DNA of 64,000 nt from Lachnospira sp. UBA3212 (GTDB taxonomy: Bacteria > Bacillota > Clostridia > Lachnospirales > Lachnospiraceae): positions 1 to 64,000 of the forward strand of contig DEWK01000018.1 of the NCBI GenBank assembly GCA_002363615.1, given 5' to 3'. A program made the translations under genes and the position numbers. Below are positions 35,412-45,232 of this stretch, in pieces. A model generated the notes under the pieces. The model did no database searches, was not told the origin of the DNA, and saw only the letters and a list, made by a program, of their open reading frames with translations. The stretch's first letter is position 1. Every line of letters begins with the position of its first letter.

Positions 35412-38400
35412 CTAACTTATTGTATTAACTGTAAGAAATTCTCCATCTTGTATCTCAAATACATCCCATCTTGTACCGCTTACACCAACTGGTGCATAAT
35501 ATGTCTTAAACAATTCACTTCCTTTATAGACAGTAACCTTAGCTGAAGTATGCGTAAGTGCCACTGATTCATCATTGCCAATATTACTATGATCTTCAAC
35601 ATAATAAGAATAATCACCCAGTTCATCCTCCAAACATATGATCATTATATCCCGTCCATAAGTATATGCATCGTCAACATAGTAAGCCTCATAATTCCCT
35701 GTAAAATATGGAACTAAATTTAAGTCACTCGGTCTATCATTCCATGTCAAAACAACGGTATACTCATATTCATCAAACTCCTGTATCAGCGTGATAAGAC
35801 AATACATTGTATTCGAAGTACAATGAAAATTATAATAGTAAGTTTTGTAACCCTCTTGGCTTACTTCTACAGTATAATAACCACATTCCATTAGTTGTGT
35901 AAAAATTCCTCCTTCTCCGATTACTTGTTGACGTATCTGCCCATTTGCCATCTTAACATACTCACCCGTTTTATTATTAAGTCCCCTTCTAAATCTAACT
36001 ATAGCTCCTTTAATGACACTTCCAGTTATAGCATCCACAACTCTACCTGCAGCTGTTCCATACTCAGTTGCTGCGCTTTCAGTTTCTTTCACTAGTGTGA
36101 TTGCATCCATATATAGTGTTTCTTCTGGTTTTACTTCATCCGTAAAACCCATATCAGAAATATAGCTTTTTTTAGAGATATTATAATTATATTTTCCAGC
36201 TGGCAAAGTAAAATTGTAAATACCATTCTCATCTGTCTGACATGTTTTTACTGTTTCCATTGTACTATCATATATAATTGTTACAGTAGCATCTTCTACA
36301 GGTATGGATTCCCCCAACTCATCCGTTTCAAATACTTGACCTATAATATTTCCTGTCGATTGTTCCAGAGCTATATTGGCTTTTGACTCTTTTTTTACCG
36401 TCTTTATCAGTTCAGAAACATTTAATACATTATATGGTACTTCTGTTTCCTCTCCATCCATCATTACTGTTCGACTTTCCTTTTTAGTAGAATTTAATAA
36501 AAAAGCCTTCATCCTATATACAGCTAGAGTTGGATTAACGGACAATGCTAATCCTATAGCTCCACTTACTTGTGGCGCAGCCATAGATGTTCCATTCATT
36601 ATTATATAGTCAGGTAACTCATCCTGTGTAGAATTGTAAGTACTTAATATTTCTTCTCCTGGAGCATAAATATCAACACGATCTCCTAGATTTGAAAAAA
36701 CTGAAATACTATCTGATGTTTCTGATTCACTATCAGAAACATTATATATGGAACCAACACAGATAATATGATTCTTAACTTTCATATTCTCAATACAGTT
36801 AAAAAAGGAACTATATTTCGCTTTAACATCTCCTACTAAAATTTCCTTATCTTCTAATTCACTTGTTTCACAGTTATCTGCTATTACATATCCATACTTT
36901 GCTGAACTTTCATATTTTGAAAACAGGACTCGATCTATACTAGGAATAACTTTTACATAATTTATATCATTATCATTTCCAGCAGCTGTGATGATATAAA
37001 AATCATAGTCATTATCGATAAGTTTCGAAAGAAAATCACTTAAAATAGCTGCATTCGTTTTAAGGTAATTAATTGCATTTTCATTTCCATTAGAAGCACC
37101 TATACATTGTATTACCCCATTAGACATACTATAATTAATAACTTTTACATTGTTTCCAATTAACTGAACCAATGCACATTTTAAGCCCATCATTTCACAA
37201 TCTGTATTGTGATAATAAGCATCATCTATATCAAATAAAGACACCCCATACAAACGATTTTTGATTGAACTCCCAAAAATACCTTTTCCATTATTATAAG
37301 ATGCTCCCATAATTCCCGCTACATGGTTTCCATGAATAACATCACTGACATGTGTCCTTAATTTAGCATCAGACAACATTTCTAATATATGAGTATTATA
37401 TTCTTTATCCGTAAATGAATTATAGGTAGTCAACCCTTCCAAATCTTCATGTCCTGTAACATAAGCATCAATCAGTCCGATTTTAACATTGTACAAGGCA
37501 TTCATATCTTCAATCTGCTGAATTGCTGAAGCAACTTTAATTTTCTCAGCACCCCAATTGTCTCCGGCTGGATTATCTTCATCCCACTCTCCAACCTCTG
37601 ATTCACTCCACATTGAATCAGAAGTACTAAAACTACTTGCAGCGGTAGGTGTACACTCAAAAATTGTGTTTAAACTTGCTCCCTCAAATAATGTATTTCC
37701 CCTAACATCAGAAATCGAATCATAAAGATTTTCTAATGTCTGCTCACTTTGATATTTAATCTGATAATCATTTGTAAGCTCAATATAACCTACAATCTCA
37801 GCATTTTTTTCTTCAAAATACTCTTCAACCTCATCAAAAGATGTGGAATTTTTAGCTGTTACTAAAATCTGATTTTTGGCATAATCTATACCATGACCAT
37901 CACTTTCAACATCCTCGTCAGGTACATCTTCCGAATAATTCTCACCAATATCAAGATTATCTTCATCCTCTACAATCAGTGGAGTTTCCTCTTCTGCGTC
38001 AAGAAAATCCGCACATGAACTATTATAATTCATATTAACTGTACTAGCGTCAATTTCTAAAGAATGCGCAATAATAATACCATTCATATTAAAATTATCT
38101 ACGTCAATATGAACCGTTCCCAAAGGTGCATAAATAATACCATTATAACTTACATTATTTCCGGTAAATGTAATGTCTCCCGTATCTGCCCATAATAATG
38201 AATTTGATGTATTATATACACCATTTAATGCATGGATCTGTTTCTATACTACCATTCACATTCAAATTTTCTACCGTAACATCTGCCTCTGTTTGAGTAA
38301 TAAAATCCCCATTGATGGTAAGTATATCAGCCCTTACAACTGTCTCGCTTCCCTCACCTGCAATATAAACAACATATTGATCCGGACTTTCATTACTTGT

Positions 38401-38487
38401 TGCAAAACATGCTGTTGTTGGAATACTACTTACTGTTAACACTGTGGTTAAAGCGAATACTATACTTACTTTACTTTTATTAATCAT
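35412..38487 (-). pseudogene. Secreted subtilisin-like serine protease, frameshifted near the N-terminus
   Basis: Two overlapping reading frames make one protein. From ATG 38487 (AGGAG upstream) comes a signal peptide ending near CFA and about 60 more residues, then the frame stops at a TAA (38212-38214). A +1 shift between 38212 and 38246 joins it to a second frame that continues (ALNGVYNTSNSLLWADTG...) to a stop at 35412. The second frame contains the full catalytic domain: Asp in GLIDAYV, His in IHGNHVAG, Asn in TAAGNDND and Ser in NGTSMAAPQ, followed by C-terminal Ig-like/carboxypeptidase-regulatory-like repeats. As written, the protease body lacks its export signal. There is no homopolymer run at the shift. 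A genuine mutation or a sequencing error are both possible. Confidence 0.85.
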
Positions 38488-38560
38488 TCTAATTCTCCTC
38501 ATATTCATCAATTGTGTTTAAAATAACCAGTGAAAAAGTTTTACTATCATAATGTTTTCC

Positions 38561-39676
38561 CTAATCCGTAATATCTAAATCAATGGTAACATTAACCTTG
38601 AAATCCGGATAGAGTTTTGAAACCTCATTGATAATCTCTTCTTTTCCTTCTTTCATATCGATTCCAAAATTCATTACTACGTCAAAACGCATGGTTTTTT
38701 CCTTGAAATTCACATAGAATCCATGCATCTGAAGTGCCCAATCATGCTTTAAAATAGTTTCACTTACCTGATCACGCATCTTAGCGGCCTCGTCATTTTT
38801 TGTGTTATAAGCATAGACACCAATGGCAACTAAGACAATGCCCTTTTCCTGGTATACTCGCTGTTCTATTCTTCTGGTTAATTCATCCATCTGAGCAATC
38901 GTCATGGTATCAGGAACCTCTACGTGCACCGAAGCAATGTTGCGATCTGGTCCATAATTATGAATAATTAAATCATACGCCCCACGAATCTCAGGATCCT
39001 CTGCGATAAAGCTCTTTAATTCCTTGGTGGTTTCTGCATCCGCACGTTTGCCTAAGATATCATTAAGGGTTTCAATAATTAATTCAAGTCCTGATTTAAT
39101 AATCATCAAGCCAATTAAAACACCTACATAAGCCTCCAGAGAAATACCGGTTAAGGTATAAATCAGGGCTGAAGCAAGAACAGAGGCAGATACAATTCCA
39201 TCAAAGAATGCTTCCGAACCAGAGGCCACAAGGGCTGCGGAAGAAATCTTTTTTCCGGTGTTCTTCACATAGATTCCAAGGAAGAATTTTGCCAATACAG
39301 CTACCGCAATGATAATTAAAGCAACCCTAGTATAGGTAGCCTTTTCCGGGTGGATGATTTTTTTTACAGATTCCACCACAGAGGTAATACCGGCATAAAA
39401 GACAATGGCTGCAACAACCAAAGAGCTTAGGTATTCCATTCGTCCATAACCTAAGGGGTGTTTCTTGTTGGGGGACATTCCTGCAAGTTTTGTACCCACA
39501 ATAGTAATGATGGATGATAGACCATCGGAAATATTATTTACCGCATCCAAAATAACGGCAATGGAATTAGCTGCCAACCCAATGATTACCTTAAATACCG
39601 CCAAAAAGGCATTTACAAAGATACTAAGAATCGAAGTTTTTACAATAATTTGATCTCTTGATTTTATCTGACTCAT
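38561..39676 (-). CDS. Cation diffusion facilitator family metal transporter
   Basis: The 371-residue protein has six predicted helices with the CDF blocks: SILSIFVNAFLAVFK, the metal-site segment AVILDAVNNISDGLSS, the KKHPLGYGRMEYLSS loop and the second site SEAFFDGIVSAS. A C-terminal cytoplasmic dimerisation domain runs from about residue 210 and includes HVEVPDTM. These carriers export divalent cations (Zn2+, Mn2+, Fe2+) in exchange for protons; the ND and DG metal-site pattern does not let me choose the metal. Confidence 0.93.
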   Translation of the reverse strand: MSQIKSRDQIIVKTSILSIFVNAFLAVFKVIIGLAANSIAVILDAVNNISDGLSSIITIVGTKLAGMSPNKKHPLGYGRMEYLSSLVVAAIVFYAGITSVVESVKKIIHPEKATYTRVALIIIAVAVLAKFFLGIYVKNTGKKISSAALVASGSEAFFDGIVSASVLASALIYTLTGISLEAYVGVLIGLMIIKSGLELIIETLNDILGKRADAETTKELKSFIAEDPEIRGAYDLIIHNYGPDRNIASVHVEVPDTMTIAQMDELTRRIEQRVYQEKGIVLVAIGVYAYNTKNDEAAKMRDQVSETILKHDWALQMHGFYVNFKEKTMRFDVVMNFGIDMKEGKEEIINEVSKLYPDFKVNVTIDLDITD

Positions 39677-39721
39677 AATAAGCCTCCTTCTATAATTGTT
39701 GTTTCTTTTCTGTCTTTCGCC

Positions 39722-40282
39722 CTAGGTAAATATTACCATCTTATGATTTTTTTCTAAATATTCATCCATAAGCCTTATAAATTCCTCTTCCACCTTCCCT
39801 GGCACTTCCTCCTGACAGGTGATTTTCCTTACAAGTTCTTGATGAGCCTCTCCTAATTCCTCCGGCATGATTTGGTGAAATTCCAGGGAAAGCATGGCAT
39901 CATCAATTTCAAACACCATGGCACGTTCTTTTAAACTAAGTTTTTGTCCCAAGTAATAACCCCAAATCATCTCTTGGAGATTTTCTTCCACTTCTAAATA
40001 TCGCTTTAATTCTTTTTTGATTGGCCTTGTGACATCGGAAAGATAGGCCTCACTTGCATCATGCAGCAAACAGGCAAGACAAAGTCTTTTAGAATATCCC
40101 CTCGCTTCTGCTTCCCTGGCACAGGCAATGGAATGTTGAGCCACGGAATAGAAAATCCTGGTATGCCCATTCCCGCGGCAAATCATCGACAGGGCATGGG
40201 CAAGATCTCTTTGATCTAGCAGTTCCTCTTTCGGATGAATGGGATCAAAATGTTTTCCTGAAGCAGTAGTAATATAAGACAT
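39722..40282 (-). CDS. HD-domain hydrolase, YfbR-like
   Basis: The 186-residue soluble protein has the HD pattern SVAQHSI near residue 47 and LLHDASEAYLSDV near residue 72, followed by an acidic DDAMLSLEF segment; this is the arrangement of the YfbR/HDDC2 group, which dephosphorylates deoxyribonucleoside monophosphates. Activity is inferred from family. Two adjacent ATG codons follow AAAGGAGG; the second, at 40282, has better spacing (5 bases). Confidence 0.82.
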   Translation of the reverse strand: MSYITTASGKHFDPIHPKEELLDQRDLAHALSMICRGNGHTRIFYSVAQHSIACAREAEARGYSKRLCLACLLHDASEAYLSDVTRPIKKELKRYLEVEENLQEMIWGYYLGQKLSLKERAMVFEIDDAMLSLEFHQIMPEELGEAHQELVRKITCQEEVPGKVEEEFIRLMDEYLEKNHKMVIFT

Positions 40283-40385
40283 CATAGCCTCCTTTGCATT
40301 ATTATTTTATCATACCACAAAAAAGAGTCATTACTCAACGAATACTGACTCCATTCCTTTTAGTCTTTTAGAAAATACGAATAAA

Positions 40386-40420
40386 AATAACAGACAAGTT
40401 CAATGAACTCATCTGCTATT
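40386..40420 (-). terminator. Terminator after the LOG-family gene
   Basis: An imperfect stem of about 17 bp with few mismatches, a short loop and a following TTTTTAT. The arm overlaps the stop codon of the gene at 40419. Confidence 0.75.
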
Positions 40421-40949
40421 AACTAAGTATTTCTTCCAGTTTTCCCAGCTCTTCTATAAAATAGATTCCTTCCAGTCGTTCCTTACTGCAAAGACCATCT
40501 TGTACCATGCGATCTAATTGGGCCTTAAGAGAATCATAATAGCCATTTAAATTATATAAAATACAAGGTCGATCCGTCATCTTTAAAGAAACTAGAGACA
40601 TCACTTCCGCAATCTCCTCTAAGGTACCGGTTCCTCCCGGAAATGCTAGGTAGGCATCTCCTAATTCAATCATCTTTTCTTTTCGTTCTCCCATGGTCTT
40701 AGTTACAATCAATTCCGTCAGTCCCTCGTGCTGTACCTCAGCTTCCACAAAAAAATCCGGTTCCACACCAATCACCTGTCCTCCAGCCTCTAAGGTACTT
40801 TCTGCCAGTACCCCCATTAGGCCGGTTTTGCTTCCACCATAAATCAAGGTATCCTTCCGTCTTCCAATCCAAGTCCCTAATTCCTGTGCAGCCTTCCGAA
40901 AGCAAGGATACCTCCCCTGATTTGCTCCTAGATATACCGTAATCTTCAT
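40419..40949 (-). CDS. LOG family protein (cytokinin riboside 5'-monophosphate phosphoribohydrolase-like)
   Basis: The 176-residue protein has the family signatures GGSKTGLMG near residues 38-46, the MGERKEKM segment near 86-93 and PGGTGTLEE at 104-112. Members remove ribose 5'-phosphate from nucleotide substrates; in bacteria the physiological substrate is uncertain. Its ATG overlaps the last codons of the LysR gene upstream by four bases (ATGA), indicating coupled translation. Confidence 0.9.
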   Translation of the reverse strand: MKITVYLGANQGRYPCFRKAAQELGTWIGRRKDTLIYGGSKTGLMGVLAESTLEAGGQVIGVEPDFFVEAEVQHEGLTELIVTKTMGERKEKMIELGDAYLAFPGGTGTLEEIAEVMSLVSLKMTDRPCILYNLNGYYDSLKAQLDRMVQDGLCSKERLEGIYFIEELGKLEEILS

Positions 40950-41875
40950 TCCAAGCCCTTTCTGCTTTTCTTACCTGCATTACAATATTCTTTCAATGCT
41001 TCTATGTATTCCAAACCATATCGAGAAAGTTGAATATTTTTTCTTGTAATCAAACCAATCTGCATATACTCCTCTACTTCTAAGGGTTTTGCAATAATAT
41101 TCTCTCCATTTAATTCCTTAGAAATCACACCGGAAGAAACCGTAAATCCATTCAATCCAATTAAGAGATTAAACAAGGTTGCTCGGTCTCTCACCCTAAT
41201 ATTTTTTTTACAGTCTAAGGTGCTTAAAAACTCCTCTGAAAAATAAAAGGAATTATATTCCCCTTGTTCAAAAGTCAGATAAGGATAGTCCGAAAGTTCA
41301 TCCTTTTTAATTTTCTTTTTCTTTGCCAATGGATGGATGGCAGAAATAAAAACATGAGGTTTTGCAGTGAAAAGTTCCGTAAATTCTAATTCATTGCTTC
41401 TAAGAAGTTTTAGAATTACCTCCCTATTTTTAGAACTTAAGTAAAGAATTCCAAGCTCACTTTTCATATTACAAACATCCTCAATAATCTCGTGGGTTTG
41501 CTCCTCTCGTAATGTGAAATCATATTCAAAAGCTTCAAACTTTTTAATCACATGAACAAAGGCATCCACTGCAAATGAATAGTGCTGGCAGGACACGGAA
41601 AAATGTGGCTTCACATTGGTGTCGGTTTTATAGTTCTCCTCTAAAAGATCTACCTGCTCTAAAATCTGTCTGGCATATCCTAAAAATTTTTCTCCCTCTG
41701 AAGATACCACTACCCCCTTATTAGTCCTAGTAAAGATACTAATCTTCATCTCTTTTTCCAAATCGCGAATAGCATTGGTAATGGTTGGTTGGGATACAAA
41801 CAACTTCTGTGCAGCAGCCGTAATATTGCCATATTCAGCTACACTTGTAAGATACCTTAATTGTTGAAGTGTCAT
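40946..41875 (-). CDS. LysR-family transcriptional regulator
   Basis: The 309-residue protein has an N-terminal winged helix (residues 1-60, with TAAAQKLFVSQPTITNAIRDLEKEM as the recognition helix region) and a C-terminal LysR substrate-binding domain (about 90-290). The effector is unknown. It is followed without a gap by the LOG-family gene, and the two are translationally coupled. There is no divergent gene adjacent, so its target is not suggested by context. Confidence 0.92.
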   Translation of the reverse strand: MTLQQLRYLTSVAEYGNITAAAQKLFVSQPTITNAIRDLEKEMKISIFTRTNKGVVVSSEGEKFLGYARQILEQVDLLEENYKTDTNVKPHFSVSCQHYSFAVDAFVHVIKKFEAFEYDFTLREEQTHEIIEDVCNMKSELGILYLSSKNREVILKLLRSNELEFTELFTAKPHVFISAIHPLAKKKKIKKDELSDYPYLTFEQGEYNSFYFSEEFLSTLDCKKNIRVRDRATLFNLLIGLNGFTVSSGVISKELNGENIIAKPLEVEEYMQIGLITRKNIQLSRYGLEYIEALKEYCNAGKKSRKGLE

Positions 41876-41988
41876 GGATTTACCCTCCCTTCTATCTATT
41901 ATCTGACATAGTTTTTCCTAAAAAATTTGTTTATTTCAAATACAAAGGCTATTATAAAAGTTTCTCACCTTCTTGTAAACAAAAAAAA

Positions 41989-42012
41989 TGGCTGATTTTA
42001 AAATCAACCATC
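41989..42012 (-). terminator. Terminator after the four-helix membrane protein
   Basis: A near-perfect palindrome with ATGG and CCAT arms and a T-run on the minus strand after it. Confidence 0.8.
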
Positions 42013-42032
42013 CTTTTTATTTTCATAATCTC

Positions 42033-42443
42033 TTAAGCTGCACTCATATCAATCGCCTTAACATGCTCCCCAGCATGCTTATCTAAAAGCATCATGATTC
42101 CTGCTACGATTCCTAACAGGTCTGATAGATAAAGAAGTCCAGTAAAGCGAATAATGCTTGCAAGAAGCATAATCCAGGTACACCACTTTAAGCCACCCTT
42201 CTTAAATGGACTTCTTCCAGATGCAATACTTACTGCACAGGCAAAAATCGTAATTACGATTCCAAGGACCAGAAGCACCCCCACAAAAGTATCTACCGGC
42301 ATCTGAATCTTGTCTGACACACTCTTAAAGTTTACCCAAATGTTAAACTTTTTAAGTTGAATGTCAATTAGGACCTCCATTAAAATTCCAGTCACCGACC
42401 AGAGCATTGCAAGGATTCCTGACAACTTATTCAATGTTTTCAT
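42033..42443 (-). CDS. Small membrane protein of unknown function
   Basis: The 136-residue product has about four hydrophobic helices (roughly 9-27, 50-75, 85-105 and 108-122) joined by short charged loops. I do not recognise a family. It stands alone between the LysR/LOG unit and the YeiH-type gene, with its own terminator. Confidence 0.65.
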   Translation of the reverse strand: MKTLNKLSGILAMLWSVTGILMEVLIDIQLKKFNIWVNFKSVSDKIQMPVDTFVGVLLVLGIVITIFACAVSIASGRSPFKKGGLKWCTWIMLLASIIRFTGLLYLSDLLGIVAGIMMLLDKHAGEHVKAIDMSAA

Positions 42444-42545
42444 ATATATCCTCCTTTAATCCTTAAAACATGAAAACTTATCCCGAAAATCATTATATAT
42501 TTTCGCAATTTGTTTGTCAACGTTTCTATTCCGGTCGATTGCCTA

Positions 42546-43625
42546 TTATAAATTGCTTCCGTAGATTCCTGTCATATACTGAATTCCAAGTGAAACCAGA
42601 CTAATTCCAATCCAGCAACATAATCCCAAAAGCAAGGCCTTCTTACTTTTCTTTACCAAATCCAGAAGATTCGTATTTAGACCAATGGCACACATGGCCA
42701 TGGCAATAAAAAATTTAGCCAACCACTTTGCCCAAACCAGAAAATGATTTCCATAAAAACTTGTAAATCCACTTTCCGGAAGAAGACCAATCACTGTGGT
42801 AATTAAGGAAGCTGCGATAAAGAACAGGATAAAGAAAGGAAAGACCTTCTTAAAGGAATAAGTAGCCCCACTTTTTCCTGCCTTCCTTGCCCGAATAATT
42901 GCTAGTCCCAGGGTAATTGGAATAATAGCAAGGGTTCTTGTAAGCTTTACTGTTACTGCTGCCGAAAGGATTCCATTTTCCCCATAGATTCCCTCCGCCG
43001 TAGATGCGGTTGCTGTAACCGAAGAGGTATCGTTAACCGCTGTTCCCGCAAAGACTGCAAAGCCTTCCGATCCAAGCCCAATGGCATGTCCAATGGTGGG
43101 AAAGATTAGGGCTGCAATTACGTTAAAGAAAAAGATGACGGAAATCGCTCTTGCCACTTCCTCATCATCGGCGTCAATTACCGGCGCGGTGGCTGCAATG
43201 GCAGATCCTCCACAAATAGAAGATCCTACACCTACCAAGCAAGCTGTGTTGCTATCTAACTTTAAAACCTTTCTCATAAGATAAGCAATGATTAAGGAAG
43301 TAGATATGGTACAAAGAATTACCGGAAGACTCTTGGCTCCCACTTGAGCAATCACCTTTAAATTTAAGGTAAAGCCCAGGATGATTACAGAGCACTGCAA
43401 AATCTTTTTCGAAGTAAACCGGATTCCATCCTTGGTTTTTTCATTTGCCGCAAGACTTGGAAAAGCAAGGCTGATAATCATACCAATTAGAATTGCAAAA
43501 ACAGGTGCTCCGATAATATCAAGGGAAAATGATCCCAAAGTTAATTTGCCAAGACAAGTTGCCAATGCTGCAATCAGGACACAGACTGCGATTCCCATTA
43601 CATTCTTTTTTAAAAAATTCATCAT
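42546..43625 (-). CDS. yeiH: YeiH family putative sulfate exporter
   Basis: The 359-residue membrane protein has about ten helices. Diagnostic blocks are GSSICGGSAIAATAPVI near residue 135 and GTAVNDTSSVTA near residue 195. The YeiH/UPF0324 family is annotated as putative sulfate or sulfonate exporters, though direct evidence for the substrate is limited. A LysR-type gene is divergently transcribed across an intergenic region with inverted TATCA/TGATA sites, which is the usual arrangement for this pair. AAGGAG precedes tandem ATG codons. Confidence 0.88.
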   Translation of the reverse strand: MMNFLKKNVMGIAVCVLIAALATCLGKLTLGSFSLDIIGAPVFAILIGMIISLAFPSLAANEKTKDGIRFTSKKILQCSVIILGFTLNLKVIAQVGAKSLPVILCTISTSLIIAYLMRKVLKLDSNTACLVGVGSSICGGSAIAATAPVIDADDEEVARAISVIFFFNVIAALIFPTIGHAIGLGSEGFAVFAGTAVNDTSSVTATASTAEGIYGENGILSAAVTVKLTRTLAIIPITLGLAIIRARKAGKSGATYSFKKVFPFFILFFIAASLITTVIGLLPESGFTSFYGNHFLVWAKWLAKFFIAMAMCAIGLNTNLLDLVKKSKKALLLGLCCWIGISLVSLGIQYMTGIYGSNL

Positions 43626-43667
43626 TCATTCTCCTTTTTTTCTCTTTTCTTTTTTCATGTAATGGTA

Positions 43668-43716
43668 TATCATAAAAAAGTGATAACATCTAATTATTAT
43701 TTAATATCATCTGATA
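43668..43716. promoter_or_regulatory. Inverted TATCA/TGATA half-sites between yeiH and the LysR gene
   Basis: TATCA-N8-TGATA (43668-43685) and TATCA-N2-TGATA (43705-43716) lie in the divergent intergenic region. Their centres are about 34 bases apart. They fit a LysR-type operator layout and overlap a candidate yeiH promoter. Confidence 0.55.
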
Positions 43717-43726
43717 AGAAGATTTT

Positions 43727-44596
43727 ATGAGGCCAACTATGATTGATTACCGTTTAAAAACATTTCTAACCCTTTGTGAATATAAAAACTATCGAAAGAC
43801 GGCAGAAGCCCTTTCCATTACCCAACCTGCCGTCACCCAGCACATCCATGCCCTAGAGAATCATTATCAGTGTAAGCTTTTTCTTTATGACAAGCACACC
43901 TTAACAATTACCGGTGCGGGGGAACAGTTAAAGCGCTATGCAGAGAATGTTCTCTACCAGGAAGAAAAAGTAATGGCCCAGCTGACCAAGCCTAAAAAGC
44001 ATCGCTTACGAATCGGTGCTACCAAAACCATCGGTGAATACGTCATTCCTAACATGATTATGAAATTCTTATCCAACCCGGAGAATAATATTTCCGTAGA
44101 GGTCGATAACACCGATCACCTCTTAGATCAGTTAAAGGAAGGTCTTTTAGACTTTGCCCTGATTGAAGGTTTCTTTGATCGAAGCGAGTTTTCCTCCATG
44201 CTCTACCGTTCCGAAAAGTTTGTAGGTGTCTGTAGCAGGGAACATCCCTTTGCAGGAAAGACCATTGATTACCGTCAGATTTTCTCAGAGCATCTGATCT
44301 TAAGAGAATCCGGCTCAGGAACCAGAACCATCCTAGAGCAACTTCTCCAAGCTCATAATTGTACCATTTCCCAATTTGACCGTGTTTCCTATATTTCAAA
44401 CTTTGGTCTCATGGCCCAATTAATTGAGCAAGGCTTAGGAATTACCTTCGCCTATGAATCATTTGCCAATCACTACCAGAGCCTTACTTTCTTTAAAATC
44501 CGTGGTTGGAATACGGTTCGTGATTTTAATTATGTCTTTTTTGACGCCCCTCAGGCAAGAGAAGCCGTGGAGGAATTTGATAAAATGCGATCATGA
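43727..44596 (+). CDS. LysR-family transcriptional regulator divergent from yeiH
   Basis: The 289-residue protein has a winged-helix domain (about residues 6-65, with TAEALSITQPAVTQHIHALE) and a LysR effector-binding domain (about 90-285). Its position divergent from yeiH suggests it controls that gene, as LysR regulators such as YeiE and CysL do in other bacteria. Two in-frame starts are possible: ATG 43727 with AAGAAG upstream, and ATG 43739 (MIDYRLKTFL), which is closer to the usual family N-terminus. Followed by a terminator. Confidence 0.9.
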   Translation: MRPTMIDYRLKTFLTLCEYKNYRKTAEALSITQPAVTQHIHALENHYQCKLFLYDKHTLTITGAGEQLKRYAENVLYQEEKVMAQLTKPKKHRLRIGATKTIGEYVIPNMIMKFLSNPENNISVEVDNTDHLLDQLKEGLLDFALIEGFFDRSEFSSMLYRSEKFVGVCSREHPFAGKTIDYRQIFSEHLILRESGSGTRTILEQLLQAHNCTISQFDRVSYISNFGLMAQLIEQGLGITFAYESFANHYQSLTFFKIRGWNTVRDFNYVFFDAPQAREAVEEFDKMRS

Positions 44597-44629
44597 CTTA
44601 CCGGCAAGTCTTGTGCCCCGACGAAACAA

Positions 44630-44656
44630 AAAAAATCCCTGGCTGGGATTTTTTTT
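44630..44656. terminator. Bidirectional terminator between the LysR and chorismate mutase genes
   Basis: AAAAAATCCC (44630-44639) pairs with GGGATTTTTT (44645-44654), with a five-base loop and a T-run on each side. Confidence 0.9.
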
Positions 44657-45219
44657 TACATTCCTTCTTCTAGAATTTTAAATTCTTTACATTCTCCTGA
44701 CAACTGGAACATTAATTTTTTCATCTTCTCAGCGGAAAGATCACCTAAGATTATCAGTTCAAAGGTTACTTCTTTTTCTCCTTCATTCATCAGGGTCATC
44801 TGCTTCATATTAAAACCATAGTCCCCAATCATACTAAGGATACTAGACATGGCATTGGGTCTGTTTTCACGTGTCAATAAAACTCTTACCCTCTTACCAC
44901 CTTCTTCAACACCTTCCGGAAGTAGTGAATCGATCACATGACCTTCCTTCCAATCATAAAGAAGTCCATATTGATACATTCGACTGGTCTCCATAATTTT
45001 TCGAACTACAGATAGGTAGCCGGCTTTTCGTTCTTCTGAAACATCCGCTCCCAAACGTCCTAAGATTTCCTCCTCCCGATCAGCCCGAAAAATAGCAGTT
45101 TCATTCTTGGCGTTCTTAGCCTCTACCACACGGTAAGAACAATCCAAACGTTTCATCAATAGTTCTTTTAATTCCTGGTCGATCTCATCAATCTGCTTAC
45201 GTACTTCTTCCAATGTCAT
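44656..45219 (-). CDS. Chorismate mutase (AroQ type) fused to an ACT domain
   Basis: The 187-residue protein has an AroQ-class chorismate mutase domain at about 1-85 (VRKQIDEIDQELKELLMKRL, then EEEILGRLG) and an ACT domain at about 105-187 (RPNAMSSILSMIGDYGFNMKQM). No prephenate dehydratase domain lies between them, unlike the common PheA architecture. It should convert chorismate to prephenate, with the ACT domain giving aromatic amino acid control. It follows the ABC permease gene by 13 bases and may be cotranscribed with that operon, which is a surprising pairing. Confidence 0.85.
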   Translation of the reverse strand: MTLEEVRKQIDEIDQELKELLMKRLDCSYRVVEAKNAKNETAIFRADREEEILGRLGADVSEERKAGYLSVVRKIMETSRMYQYGLLYDWKEGHVIDSLLPEGVEEGGKRVRVLLTRENRPNAMSSILSMIGDYGFNMKQMTLMNEGEKEVTFELIILGDLSAEKMKKLMFQLSGECKEFKILEEGM

Positions 45220-45232
45220 CTTATCTACCTCT

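Noticed and set aside
34528..36117. 17-base exact repeat TTGCATCCATATATAGT at 34528-34544 and 36101-36117
   Set aside because: One copy is in the subtilase coding region and the other in a spacer. A match this short in an AT-rich window can occur by chance and no flanking structure supports an attachment site.
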